Shown here piece by piece: positions 51,898 through 60,560 of a stretch of DNA of 64,000 nucleotides. Source of the stretch: Longispora sp040681875. GTDB lineage: Bacteria > Actinomycetota > Actinomycetes > Mycobacteriales > Micromonosporaceae. A model generated the notes under the pieces. The model had not been told where the DNA came from, did not search any database, and worked only from the letters and a program-made list of their open reading frames with translations. The stretch is from the NCBI RefSeq assembly GCF_040681875.1, contig NZ_JBFAZP010000004.1, positions 434,001 through 498,000 of the forward strand, given 5' to 3'. The translations under genes were made by a program, and so were the position numbers. The number at the start of each line of letters is the position of its first letter. Position 1 is the first letter of the stretch.

Positions 51898-51913
51898 TCG
51901 CACACTAGTACGA
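51898..51913 (-). promoter_or_regulatory. LexA-like box upstream of imuA'
   Basis: TCGCACACTAGTACGA, an imperfect palindrome with one mismatch between halves, fits TCGnAC-N4-GTnCGA and lies 47 bases ahead of the earliest imuA' start. SOS control of imuA'-imuB-dnaE2 by LexA is established in mycobacteria and other bacteria. The gap 51852-52167 holds nothing else but a hairpin. Confidence 0.45.
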
Positions 51914-52005
51914 AACTTGTGGGCTCAGGTGAGGTAAAAGATCACAGGGGTTCGACCGCCAAGAGAGCGCCCACGGGACACTCCCGACCAGGGTTGCCCA
52001 CGGGG

Positions 52006-52034
52006 GTGCCGGGCCGACATTCCGGCCCCGGCAC
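52006..52034. terminator. GC-rich hairpin between SulP gene and imuA'
   Basis: GTGCCGGGCCG and CGGCCCCGGCAC form a stem with a one-base bulge around ACATTC, about 130 bases beyond the SulP stop. No U-tract follows, as is usual for actinomycete terminators. Confidence 0.45.
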
Positions 52035-52167
52035 GCGCGCCGGACGAGGGGCCCGCGACCGGACAGCATCAATGTCCGCCGATGTCCTCGCGGTCGGGCG
52101 CACCCGTGGCGGGGCCGGTGCCGCCCGCGCGTCCCGGCGCGGGGTCAGGCCGCCGGGGGCGTCCGGG

Positions 52168-53859
52168 TCAGGCCGCGTCGAGGTCCAGCATTCCCGTCCG
52201 GTGCAGATATCCCCGGGCCGCCGCCACCGCCTCCGGGGTCGTGTCGAACACCCGCCCCGCCACCCGCAGCCGGGCGAGCACCCCGGTCGACTCCAGCGCC
52301 CTGGAGTGCGCGGCGTCGATGCCGGACACGTACACGGCGATGCCGACGCGTTCGAGGCGTTCGACGGCGTCGCGGAGGACCCGGGCGCCGGTGCCGTCCA
52401 CCGTCGTGACCCGCGACAGTTGGAGGATCAGGACCCGGACGTCGGGGACCTCGGACAGTTCCGTCAGGCAGCGGTGCGCGGCGGCGAAGAACAGCGGGCC
52501 GTCGAGCCGGTACGTGGCGATGTGTTCGGCGAGCAGTTCGCGGTCCGGGTCGGACAGGTCGAGGGGCACCTGTTCGACCCGGACGGCGCGGGCGATGGCG
52601 CTGATCGCGAGCAGGCAGGCGACGACGAGGCCGATCCCGACGGCGGAGACGAGGTCGAGCGCGAGGGTGGCCACGGCGGTCAGGGCCATGATCAGGGCGT
52701 CGGCCCTCGTGGACCGGGCCAGGACGGCCAGCGAGCCGAGTTCGACCATCCGGATCGCGGTGGCCAGCAGGACTCCGGCCAGGGCGGCGAGCGGGATGTG
52801 CGCGACGAGCGGGGCGGCGGCCAGCATGATCAGGGCGAGCGCGGCGGCGTGGGTGACGGCGGCCAGCCGGGATCGGGCCCCGAACCGGACGTTGAGCGCG
52901 GTCCGGGCGATGACCCCGCTGTTGGGCAGGCCGCCGAACAGCGGGGTGACGAGGTTGGCGACGCCCTGGCCGAAGAGTTCGCGGTCCGGGTCGTGCCGGG
53001 AGCCGACCGTCATGCCGTCGGCCACGGTCGCCGACAACAGGCTCTCCAGCGCGGCGAGGGCGGCGACGGCCCCGGCGGCGGTCAGCAGCGCCGGTACCGC
53101 CGAGGGGTCGAAGAAGGCCAGCGACGGCGCGGGCAGCGTCGACGGCAGCGCCCCGATCCGGGCCACGTCGGTCCCGGCGACCTGGACGTAGAGGGTGGCC
53201 GCTCCGACCGCGAGCAGCGAGAACGGCACCCCGGGCCGCCACCGGCCCCCGACGAGCATCACGACCACGACGAACGCCGCGATCCCCAGGGTCGGCCAGT
53301 GTGGCCGGTCGAGGAAGGCCCGCAGCGCGTGCCAGGCGCCCACGGCCACGGTCTCCTGGTGCGAGGCGCGGACCCCGAGCGCGGCGGGTACCTGCTGCAG
53401 GAAGATCACGGCGGCGATCCCGACCGTGAAGCCCTCGACGACGGGGGCGGGCACGTAGCGCGCGAACCGGCCGGCGCGGGCCAGGGCCAGCCCGATCAGG
53501 GCGAGCCCGGCGAGTACCCCGACGGTGAGCACCCCGCCGGGGCCGAACTGGTGCACGATCGGGACGAGGACCACGGTCATCGCGCCGGTCGGCCCGGAGA
53601 CCTGCAGGTGCGAGCCGCCGAACAGGGCGGCGAGGATCCCGGCGACGATCGCGGTGGCCAGGCCGGCGGCCGCGCCGAGTCCGGAGGACACCCCGAAGCC
53701 CAGCGCGAGGGGCAGGGCGACGACGGCGACGGTCAGGCCGGCGAGCACGTCCCGGCGTGGTTGGCGGCGCATCGCGGCGAGATCGGCGCGGGCCGGCAGC
53801 AGCGCGCGCACCCGCGCCCAGCCGGCCGCGCCGAAGACAGCCCCCCGCGTTCCCGCCAC
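52168..53859 (-). CDS. SulP-family anion transporter with STAS domain
   Basis: A 563-residue SulP (SLC26-like) transporter, which moves sulfate, bicarbonate or related anions. Ten or more helices run from about 40 to 430, with family stretches GLTVAVVALPLALGFGVSSG, LQVSGPTGAMTVVLVPIV and GGLPNSGVIARTALNVRFGA. A STAS domain follows (about 450-545; LILQLSRVTTVDGTGARVLRD). The GTG at 53859 has GGGGGAGAG five bases upstream; a longer frame to 54033 has no such site. Next to the SulP there is no carbonic anhydrase, so the substrate is undecided. Confidence 0.93.
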   Translation of the reverse strand: MAGTRGAVFGAAGWARVRALLPARADLAAMRRQPRRDVLAGLTVAVVALPLALGFGVSSGLGAAAGLATAIVAGILAALFGGSHLQVSGPTGAMTVVLVPIVHQFGPGGVLTVGVLAGLALIGLALARAGRFARYVPAPVVEGFTVGIAAVIFLQQVPAALGVRASHQETVAVGAWHALRAFLDRPHWPTLGIAAFVVVVMLVGGRWRPGVPFSLLAVGAATLYVQVAGTDVARIGALPSTLPAPSLAFFDPSAVPALLTAAGAVAALAALESLLSATVADGMTVGSRHDPDRELFGQGVANLVTPLFGGLPNSGVIARTALNVRFGARSRLAAVTHAAALALIMLAAAPLVAHIPLAALAGVLLATAIRMVELGSLAVLARSTRADALIMALTAVATLALDLVSAVGIGLVVACLLAISAIARAVRVEQVPLDLSDPDRELLAEHIATYRLDGPLFFAAAHRCLTELSEVPDVRVLILQLSRVTTVDGTGARVLRDAVERLERVGIAVYVSGIDAAHSRALESTGVLARLRVAGRVFDTTPEAVAAARGYLHRTGMLDLDAA

Positions 53860-53991
53860 CGACTCTCCCCCGTCACTCGGCGTAGTCGATGCCCCAATAT
53901 GCCCCGGGAGCATCTTACCTAGAGTAACGGTGAGCCTACCCTGAGTGGAGGCATTCACGACGCGCCGGGGTCTTTCCCGCGACACGCCGAC

Positions 53992-54031
53992 GGTTGGTCC
54001 CGGGAACCCGCGCGGGTCCCCGGGACCAACC
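53992..54031. terminator. Strong hairpin between PhoX-like and SulP genes
   Basis: GGTTGGTCCCGGG at 53992-54004 pairs perfectly with CCCGGGACCAACC at 54019-54031, and the loop itself contains the palindrome ACCCGCGCGGGT. The stem lies about 100 bases past the PhoX-like stop and most likely ends that transcript. Confidence 0.7.
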
Positions 54032-54130
54032 ATCCTGGCGGAGAGCCGTCCGGCGGGTCAGGTCACCGGAAGCGGCGGGTCAGGTCACCCGGACCTGCGA
54101 GTCGGAGCACCGCAGATCCGTGGCGTCCGA

Positions 54131-55288
54131 TCAGGTCCGGAACGGCCCGGTGATCTCATACGTGATGCCCCCGGAGCTGGAGCCGCTCGTGCCGCGCTGC
54201 GAGGAGAAGTACATCCGGTTGCCCGCCGGGGTGAACGCCGGACCGGTGAGCTCCGACGAGCTCTGCCCGTTGACCCGCAGGAACACCGACACCTTGTCGT
54301 CCGGCGTGATCACGCAGATCTCCAGGTTCCCGCCGTCCTCTGCCACGTAGAGATCCCCGAACGTCGAGCCGGTGACGTTGTCCACCCCGGTCAGCGGCGC
54401 GGGGCCGGGGTTGACCAGACCGTCGTCGTAGGCCAGCTCGTAGGTGCCGGACAGCAGGTTGAGCTGCCACACCCGGTTGTCGCCCTTGGTGGTGAACCAG
54501 ACCTGGTCGTTGGCGTAGTGGCAGCCCTCGCCGCCGTTGAACTTCTTCGCGCCCGGGACCTGGCTGCGGGTGGCGGTCGGCGAGCCGTCCGGGTCGGGGA
54601 TGTTCGCCCAGGTGAAGGTGCCGGACGTCGCGGTGCCGGCGACCAGGACCTGGAGCGTGCCCGAGGCCAGGTTGCCCCAGCTGTTGGGCAGGAACCGGTA
54701 CAGGCAGCCGTTGGTCTCGTCCTCGGTCAGGTAGATGGCCTGCCGGACCGGGTCGGCCGCCGCCGCCTCGTGCTTGAACTTGCCGAGCGCCGGCCGCTGG
54801 ACCGCCGCGCCGCCCCACGGGTCGGTCTCGTACACGAAGCCGAGGCTGACCTCCTCACACGACAGCCACTTGTTCCACGGCATCTTGCCGCCGGCACAGT
54901 TCTGCCGGGTGCCGGACAGCACCGAGTAGGCGCCGGTGATCGTCGCGCTGGAGTTGAACCTGATCGCCGACGCGCCGCCGCCCGGGTTGATCTCCGAGTT
55001 GGACACGTAGATCCATCCCGTGCCGTCGGCGAAGACCGCGCCGCCGTCGGGGGCGTTGTGCCAGGTGTAGGACGTGCCGGACACCGTCTGGCCCGAGCGG
55101 GCCACGACCCGGCTGGTGAAGCCGGCGGGCAGCTGGATGCCGTTGGCGTCGGCGGCCCCGAGCGCGCCGTAGGGGCCGGGGGCGTTCTGCGCGGGGGCGG
55201 CGTGCGCGGCGGAGCTCCACAGGGCTCCGGAGAAGGCGACAGCGCCGCCGCCGACGACGGCGGTGCGGAGGAGAGTGCGACGTTCCAC
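54131..55288 (-). CDS. Secreted PhoX/DUF839-like phosphatase family protein
   Basis: A 385-residue secreted protein of the PhoX (DUF839) family; members are calcium- and iron-dependent alkaline phosphatases exported by Tat. The N-terminus ERRTLLRTAVVGGGAVAFSG is a twin-arginine signal with a cleavage site near AAHAAPA. Family stretches include DGGAVFADGTGWIYVSNSE, WNKWLSCEEVSLGFVYE, YLTEDETNGCLYRFLP and KKFNGGEGCHYANDQVWF. The GTG at 55288 has GGGAGG six bases upstream. Release of phosphate from organic esters would fit the pst island 12 kb away, but the assay is not known; a related lactonase-like propeller is the alternative. Confidence 0.88.
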   Translation of the reverse strand: MERRTLLRTAVVGGGAVAFSGALWSSAAHAAPAQNAPGPYGALGAADANGIQLPAGFTSRVVARSGQTVSGTSYTWHNAPDGGAVFADGTGWIYVSNSEINPGGGASAIRFNSSATITGAYSVLSGTRQNCAGGKMPWNKWLSCEEVSLGFVYETDPWGGAAVQRPALGKFKHEAAAADPVRQAIYLTEDETNGCLYRFLPNSWGNLASGTLQVLVAGTATSGTFTWANIPDPDGSPTATRSQVPGAKKFNGGEGCHYANDQVWFTTKGDNRVWQLNLLSGTYELAYDDGLVNPGPAPLTGVDNVTGSTFGDLYVAEDGGNLEICVITPDDKVSVFLRVNGQSSSELTGPAFTPAGNRMYFSSQRGTSGSSSGGITYEITGPFRT

Positions 55289-55359
55289 GATGGACCTCCC
55301 GGTATGGGCGAGCATGGGGGTGGCGTGCATCACGCTAGGTAGGTGCCACCGTCCATCGC

Positions 55360-55378
55360 GAGAACAAATACATGAACA
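55360..55378 (-). promoter_or_regulatory. Possible PHO-box-like pair upstream of the PhoX-like gene
   Basis: On the minus strand GTTCATG and GTTCTCG start 12 bases apart, about 75-90 bases ahead of the PhoX-like start. The PHO box of Streptomyces has GTTCACC repeats every 11 bases, so the match is partial in sequence and spacing. Confidence 0.25.
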
Positions 55379-55467
55379 CCAAGTGCATCATTTTCTACGC
55401 TGCGTTACTGGCTTTTGGGTGTCGGCACCGGGAGGGGCAGGTCGGAGGCCCGCCCCTCCCGCGCCGG

Positions 55468-57606
55468 TCAGCCGAAGACGTCGATCCGGTCGACCAGCAT
55501 GTACGTGCCCGAGCGCTTCACCGCCCGTAGCGTATGGGCGCCCGGGGCCAGGTTCCGCCGCGAGTACACGACCTGTTGGGACAGCCGGGTCGGGTTCGTG
55601 GTGTCCACGGTGGCCGCGAGCACCCCGTCGAGGTAGAAGTCGACGAGCCCCTGGTCGCTGTACCTCTCGGTGCGGAAGTCCACCCCGGTCCCCGTGAACG
55701 TGTACGACACCGCGTCGCCGTTGGTGGTCGTGTAGTGCACGTCGGCGTTGTAGTCGGCGGCGTAGGTGCGCCCCGAGCTGACACTCCACGCCCCGGTGTA
55801 CGCCACGCCGGGCGCGTCGTCGTTGAGCACCGTCCCCGGATACAGCTGGCTCGCCGGCACGATCTGCTGCGGCGTGTTCGGGCTCGACCAGAACAGCTTC
55901 GCGGTCGCCTCCCCGCCGTTCTCGGTGTGCTCCATCGTGATCGCGTACCGCTGCCCGGCCGTGAGCGTGACGCTGCCCTTGTCCACGGTCGCCCCGTGCG
56001 GGGTGGTGTTGTCGACCAGCGGCCGCCCGTCGACCCACAGCTTCACCGTGTCGTCGGACAACGTGGCGAAGGTGTACTTCTCCGTGAACCGGGGCTCGAC
56101 GAACCCGGTCCACCGGCCGGAGAAATTGTCCGTGGGGATGCCGGGCGCCGGGGAGCCGTCCTCGCGCCAGTTGTAGTTGACGCCCCTGTCGACCCGGGTC
56201 ACGGCCGGCGTACCGCTGAACGTGGTGTTCGCCCAGAACCGCGCGGTGAGGCCGGTGCCGGCGCCGACCGGCCCGGCGGCCTGCGGGGTGATGTCCAGCT
56301 CGATCACCGTGGCGATCGGGTCGGGCGCCGTCCCGGTGGGCCGCAGGTCGAAGCCGTCCCCGGCGGCGGTCACCGGCACGGCCGCCCCGGTCCTGCGGAT
56401 CTTCGCGCCGGTCACCCCGAACGGGGCCAGGGCGCTCAGGTGCAGCGCCGCGCCGCCGGTCGGCCAGGTGTACACGGAGGCGTAGAGCTTGTTGCCGTTG
56501 CGGCTGACGACGCCCCAGGAGGGCTTGGAGACCAGGCCGGTGTAGCCCGCGCCGTACACGGCCGGGCCGTTGGCGGCGAGCCAGTCACCCATCCCCCTGA
56601 GCCGGTCGACCGAGGTCTGCGGGATGACTCCCCGCTCGTCCGGGCCGACGTTGAGCAGGTAGTTCCCGCTGCTCGCGGCGATGCCGACCAGGTTGCGGGT
56701 CAGCTGGGTGCTGGACTTGAAGTTCGTGTCCCAGGCCGCGAACCCCCAGGTGCCGTTGATCGTCATGCACGACTCCCAGAGCTGGGCGTCGGTCGGGGTC
56801 GCCGGGATCTCCTGCTCGGGGGTGCCGAAGTCGCCGTCGTTGACCCGGCGGGTACCGACCCGGTTGTTGACGATCGTGTTCGGCGACAGCCCCCGGACGT
56901 ACTCCTCCAGTTTGGTGCCCTCCGCGGCGGTCCACGGGGCCTCCCACTCGCCGTCGAACCACAGTTCCGCGATGTCGCCGTAGTTGGTGAGGAGCTCGCG
57001 GAGCTGGGCCTTCATCCGGGTCAGGTAGGCCTGGTAGTGGGCGCTGCCCGGCTGGGCGTCGGGGTCGTGCCAGTCCCAGATCGAGTAGTAGAAGCCGAGC
57101 TTGACGCCCTGGGCGCGGGCGGCCGTGGCCAGCTCGGCCAGGATGTCGCGCTGGAACGGCGAGCGGTCGTGGATGTTCCAGTCGTTGACGGCGGTGGGCC
57201 ACATCGCGAAGCCGTCGTGGTGCTTGGCGGTGATCACGATGTACTTCTGCCCGCCGTTCTTCGCCGCGCTGACCACCGCGTTCGCGTCGAACCCGGTCGG
57301 GTTGAACGTGGCGGCCTTCGCCTCGTACTCGTTCCACGGGATCGCGCAGGTGCGCCGGATCCACTCGGCGTCGCGACACACCGTGCCATTCGACCGGGTG
57401 TACTCGCCCCGGTACGCGCTGTACAGGCCGAAGTGGATGAACATCCCGAAGTGGTCCGTCCGCCACCACTGGGTGCGGGCGGAGCTGAACGGGTCGTCGG
57501 GGGCGTGGTTGTCGCCGGGCGCGGCGTGCGCGGGAGCTCCGGCGACGAGCAGGGTGAGGGAGAGGGAAAGGGCACTCAGGAGCGCCAGGACCGATCTGAA
57601 CCGCAT
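55468..57606 (-). CDS. Secreted GH29 alpha-L-fucosidase with PA14-like domain
   Basis: A 712-residue secreted glycosidase. The signal peptide is residues 1-28 (APAHAAPG). The GH29 catalytic domain (about 40-350) shows WWRTDHFGMFIHFGLYS, ITAKHHDGFAMWPT, GFYYSIWDWHDP and the nucleophile in AELWFDGEW (aspartate near 215), which in this family removes alpha-L-fucose. A small beta-sandwich follows, then a PA14-like domain (about 445-590; LTARFWANTTFSG, SGRWTGFVEPRFTEKYTF) and a C-terminal beta domain for carbohydrate binding. GGGGAGAG precedes the ATG. It probably works outside the cell on host, plant or algal glycans. Confidence 0.93.
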   Translation of the reverse strand: MRFRSVLALLSALSLSLTLLVAGAPAHAAPGDNHAPDDPFSSARTQWWRTDHFGMFIHFGLYSAYRGEYTRSNGTVCRDAEWIRRTCAIPWNEYEAKAATFNPTGFDANAVVSAAKNGGQKYIVITAKHHDGFAMWPTAVNDWNIHDRSPFQRDILAELATAARAQGVKLGFYYSIWDWHDPDAQPGSAHYQAYLTRMKAQLRELLTNYGDIAELWFDGEWEAPWTAAEGTKLEEYVRGLSPNTIVNNRVGTRRVNDGDFGTPEQEIPATPTDAQLWESCMTINGTWGFAAWDTNFKSSTQLTRNLVGIAASSGNYLLNVGPDERGVIPQTSVDRLRGMGDWLAANGPAVYGAGYTGLVSKPSWGVVSRNGNKLYASVYTWPTGGAALHLSALAPFGVTGAKIRRTGAAVPVTAAGDGFDLRPTGTAPDPIATVIELDITPQAAGPVGAGTGLTARFWANTTFSGTPAVTRVDRGVNYNWREDGSPAPGIPTDNFSGRWTGFVEPRFTEKYTFATLSDDTVKLWVDGRPLVDNTTPHGATVDKGSVTLTAGQRYAITMEHTENGGEATAKLFWSSPNTPQQIVPASQLYPGTVLNDDAPGVAYTGAWSVSSGRTYAADYNADVHYTTTNGDAVSYTFTGTGVDFRTERYSDQGLVDFYLDGVLAATVDTTNPTRLSQQVVYSRRNLAPGAHTLRAVKRSGTYMLVDRIDVFG

Positions 57607-57640
57607 GACGGCCTCCGGGGAGAGATCCGATGACCACGCT

Positions 57641-57669
57641 ATAGTGGCGATGACGACCGTCGATGTCAA
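57641..57669 (-). promoter_or_regulatory. Probable sigma-70-type promoter of the fucosidase gene
   Basis: On the minus strand TTGACA (57669-57664) is followed after 17 bases by CACTAT (57646-57641), 35 bases ahead of the fucosidase ATG. The -35 is a consensus match; the -10 is moderate. The interval 57670-57936 has no recognisable gene or site. Confidence 0.5.
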
Positions 57670-57936
57670 CGGGAGGTTACCGGTAGATTTCGGCTTCAGT
57701 GGACAATGCCGGGTCGAAGAGATCCGATGTCAAGGGTGCCAATCGCGGTGCGGCGCTCTGGCGGTGCGGCACGCCCGCGCGCGCCGGCCAGCGGAGGTCG
57801 CAACCTCGGCCGGAGGGGGTCCGCGACCCGGCTCGCGCGGTCACCCGGCGCCGCGCACGACCGCCCGGCCGGACGCGCCCGACCTCCGCGTGTCGACACG
57901 CCGTCTCACCTCGCCCTGGCACCATGCGACACGACA

Positions 57937-57984
57937 CCCCAACACTCTGTGTCTTTGCATGCGGCGTTCCACTAGATGTAGTGT
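57937..57984 (+). promoter_or_regulatory. Pair of NrdR-like boxes upstream of nrdAB
   Basis: CCACTAGATGTAGTGT at 57969-57984 closely fits the NrdR palindrome (ACACTATATcTAGTGT type). A weaker copy, CCCCAACACTCTGTGT at 57937-57952, lies 32 bases upstream centre to centre, the three-turn spacing seen at NrdR targets. They precede the riboswitch and would link nrdAB to the NrdR repressor. Confidence 0.55.
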
Positions 57985-57987
57985 CAT

Positions 57988-58166
57988 GCCGTTGTTGGTG
58001 CACAACCCCGCCAGGGGACGTGCGGCAAGAGGGAACCCGGTGCGACTCCGGGACTGCCCCGCAGCGGTAAGTGGGAACGACCGCCGTCATTGAGCACTGG
58101 AGCGATCCGGGAAGCGACGGCCAGTAGGCGCGAGGACCATGCCCACGAGTCCGAAGACCTGCCAAT
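57988..58166 (+). promoter_or_regulatory. Cobalamin (B12) riboswitch upstream of nrdAB
   Basis: The leader has the conserved core of the cobalamin riboswitch: GTTGTTGGTGC at its start, GGGAACCCGGTGCGACTCC with GGGACTGCCCCGCAGCGGTA, and AGTCCGAAGACCTGCC near its end. In Streptomyces a B12 riboswitch is known to switch off the class Ia nrdAB operon when cobalamin is present and the B12-dependent class II enzyme can serve. The same logic is expected here. The first and last bases are approximate. Confidence 0.92.
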
Positions 58167-58169
58167 GAC

Positions 58170-58192
58170 GCGCGCACGAGAGCCGTGCGCGC
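58170..58192 (+). promoter_or_regulatory. Hairpin directly behind the riboswitch (expression platform)
   Basis: GCGCGCACG and CGTGCGCGC pair perfectly around AGAGC, starting four bases past the riboswitch core. It may be the terminator stem or another part of the switch's expression platform; the nrdA start is 100 bases further. Confidence 0.5.
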
Positions 58193-58292
58193 ATGTCCCG
58201 GGCCTCGTGGGCGGGCCCCGGCGGACAGCGGCCCCGTGTGTGCCGCCGTCGCCGCCTGCCCCGGAGTCCTCGTCTTTTCGGGTGGGAGAGCG

Positions 58293-60560
58293 ATGACCGC
58301 AGTGCTGAACACGCCGGCCGAGGCAGTCTCCAGGGCTGCCGAGGGCCTCGCAGGGGTCGACCCCGGTCGGGTGGTGCCCAACCCGTGGCCCGGCGCGACG
58401 GAGGCCGACCTGCGGATCCGGGCCATCGAGATGGCCGCCGCCCTGGTCGCCGAGGAGCCGGCGTACTCGCGGCTCGCCGCCCGGCTGCTCGCCACGCACA
58501 TCGCCGCCGAGGCCGCCACCGAGGGCGTGACCTCCTTCTCCGGGTCGATCGCCGCCAGCCACGCCGCCGGCCTGCTCGCCAACACGATCGCCGGGTTCGT
58601 CGAGCGGCACGCCGACGAGCTCGACGCCGTGATCGACCCGGCGGCCGACGACCGGTTCGAGTACTTCGGGCTGCGCACCGTCTACGACCGGTACCTGCTC
58701 CGGCACCCCGAGACCCGCCAGGTCCTGGAGACCCCGCAGCACTTCCTCCTCCGGGTCGCGTGCGGGCTGGCCGAGTCCGTGGCCGAGGCCCGGGAGCTCT
58801 ACGCGCTGATGAGCACCCTGTCCTACCTGCCCAGCTCCCCCACCCTGTTCAACTCCGGCTCGCGCCGCCCCCAGCTGTCCAGCTGCTTCCTGCTCGACTC
58901 GCCCCGCGACGAGCTCGAATCCATCTACGACCGGTACGCGCAGGTCGCGCGCCTGTCGAAGTACGCGGGCGGGATCGGGATCTCCTGGTCGCGGGTCCGC
59001 TCGCGCGGCTCCCTGATCCGGGGCACCAACGGGCACTCCAACGGCATCGTGCCCTGGCTGCGCACCTTCGACTCGTCGGTGGCGGCCGTCAACCAGGGCG
59101 GCCGGCGCAAGGGCGCCGCCTGCGTGTACCTGGAGACCTGGCACGCCGACGTCGAGGAGTTCCTGGAACTGCGCGACTCCACCGGCGACGAGGCCCGGCG
59201 TACCCACAACCTGCACCTCGCCAACTGGGTGCCGGACGAGTTCATGCGCCGGGTCGAGGCCGACGCCCCGTGGTCGCTGTTCGACCCGAAGGAGGTGCCG
59301 GCGCTCACCGACCTGTGGGGCGACGCCTTCGACACCGCCTACCGGGCCGCCGAGGAGGCCGGGCTGGCCGTCCGGCAGATCAGCGCCCGCGACCTCTACG
59401 GCCGGATGATGCGCACCCTCGCCCAGACCGGCAACGGCTGGATGACGTTCAAGGACCAGGCCAACCGGACCTGCAACCAGACCGCGAAGCCCGAGAACGT
59501 GGTGCACCTGTCCAATCTGTGCACCGAGATCCTCGAGGTCACCAGCGACGGCGAGACGGCCGTGTGCAACCTGGGCTCGATCAACCTGGCCGCGCACTGC
59601 GGCCCCGACGGCATGGACTGGGCCGCCCTGGACCGCACCGCCCGGACCGCCGTGAAGTTCCTCGACCGCACCATCGACCTCACGTACTACCCCACCCCCG
59701 AGGCCGCCGAGACCAACCGGAAGTGGCGGCCGATCGGCCTGGGCGTCATGGGCCTGGCCGACGTGTTCTTCCAGCTCAAGCTGCCGTTCGACTCGGCGGA
59801 GGCGCTCGCGCTGTCCACCCGGATCGCCGAGCGGATCGCCCTCGCGGCCTACGACACGTCCGCCGCGCTCGCCGAGAAGCACGGCCCGCACCCGACCTAC
59901 GCCGACACCCGGGCCGCCGCCGGGGTGCTGCACCCCGACCACTGGAACGCGGCCACGTCCGCCGACTGGGACGCGGTGCGCACCAGGGTGGCCCGCACCG
60001 GACTGCGCAACTCGCTGATGGTCGCCATCGCGCCCACCGCCACCATCGCGTCGATCGCCGGCTGTGCCGAGTGCATCGAGCCGCCGGTGTCCAACGTGTA
60101 CAAGCGCGAGACGTTGTCCGGGGAGTTCCTCCAGGTCAACAAGTACCTGATCAGGGATCTGATGGGTCGTGGGCTGTGGACCTCCGCCCTGCGCGAGGCC
60201 ATCCTGCGGGCCGAGGGCTCCGTGCAGGACCTGGACCTGCCGGCCGACGTCAAGGAGCTGTACCGCACGGCGTGGGAGGTGCCGCAGAAGGCCCTGATCG
60301 ACCTGGCCGCCGCGCGCACCCCCTTCATCGACCAGTCCCAGTCGCTGAACCTGTTCATGGCCACCCCCACGATCGGCAAACTCTCCTCGATGTACGCCTA
60401 CGCGTGGCGCGCCGGCCTGAAGACCACCTACTACCTGCGGTCGCGGCCGGCCACCCGGATCGCGCAGACGACGGTGACCAGCGTGCCGACCATCGGGCCC
60501 GACGCCGACGCGGTGGCCTGCTCGCTGGAGAACCCCGAGATCTGCGAGGCGTGCCAGTGA
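58293..60560 (+). CDS. nrdA: Class Ia ribonucleoside-diphosphate reductase, alpha subunit
   Basis: A 755-residue NrdA, which reduces ribonucleoside diphosphates to deoxy forms with the radical supplied by NrdB. Visible are the active-site context SSCFLLDSPRD, the finger loop and cysteine in NLCTEILEV with CNLGSINLAAH, MVAIAPTATIASIAGCAECIEPP, and the C-terminal CEACQ that passes electrons from thioredoxin. The ATG at 58293 has GGGAGAG four bases ahead. It has an N-terminal part of about 100 residues but no clear ATP-cone. Its stop overlaps the nrdB GTG. Control is by NrdR-like boxes and the B12 riboswitch. Confidence 0.96.
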   Translation: MTAVLNTPAEAVSRAAEGLAGVDPGRVVPNPWPGATEADLRIRAIEMAAALVAEEPAYSRLAARLLATHIAAEAATEGVTSFSGSIAASHAAGLLANTIAGFVERHADELDAVIDPAADDRFEYFGLRTVYDRYLLRHPETRQVLETPQHFLLRVACGLAESVAEARELYALMSTLSYLPSSPTLFNSGSRRPQLSSCFLLDSPRDELESIYDRYAQVARLSKYAGGIGISWSRVRSRGSLIRGTNGHSNGIVPWLRTFDSSVAAVNQGGRRKGAACVYLETWHADVEEFLELRDSTGDEARRTHNLHLANWVPDEFMRRVEADAPWSLFDPKEVPALTDLWGDAFDTAYRAAEEAGLAVRQISARDLYGRMMRTLAQTGNGWMTFKDQANRTCNQTAKPENVVHLSNLCTEILEVTSDGETAVCNLGSINLAAHCGPDGMDWAALDRTARTAVKFLDRTIDLTYYPTPEAAETNRKWRPIGLGVMGLADVFFQLKLPFDSAEALALSTRIAERIALAAYDTSAALAEKHGPHPTYADTRAAAGVLHPDHWNAATSADWDAVRTRVARTGLRNSLMVAIAPTATIASIAGCAECIEPPVSNVYKRETLSGEFLQVNKYLIRDLMGRGLWTSALREAILRAEGSVQDLDLPADVKELYRTAWEVPQKALIDLAAARTPFIDQSQSLNLFMATPTIGKLSSMYAYAWRAGLKTTYYLRSRPATRIAQTTVTSVPTIGPDADAVACSLENPEICEACQ

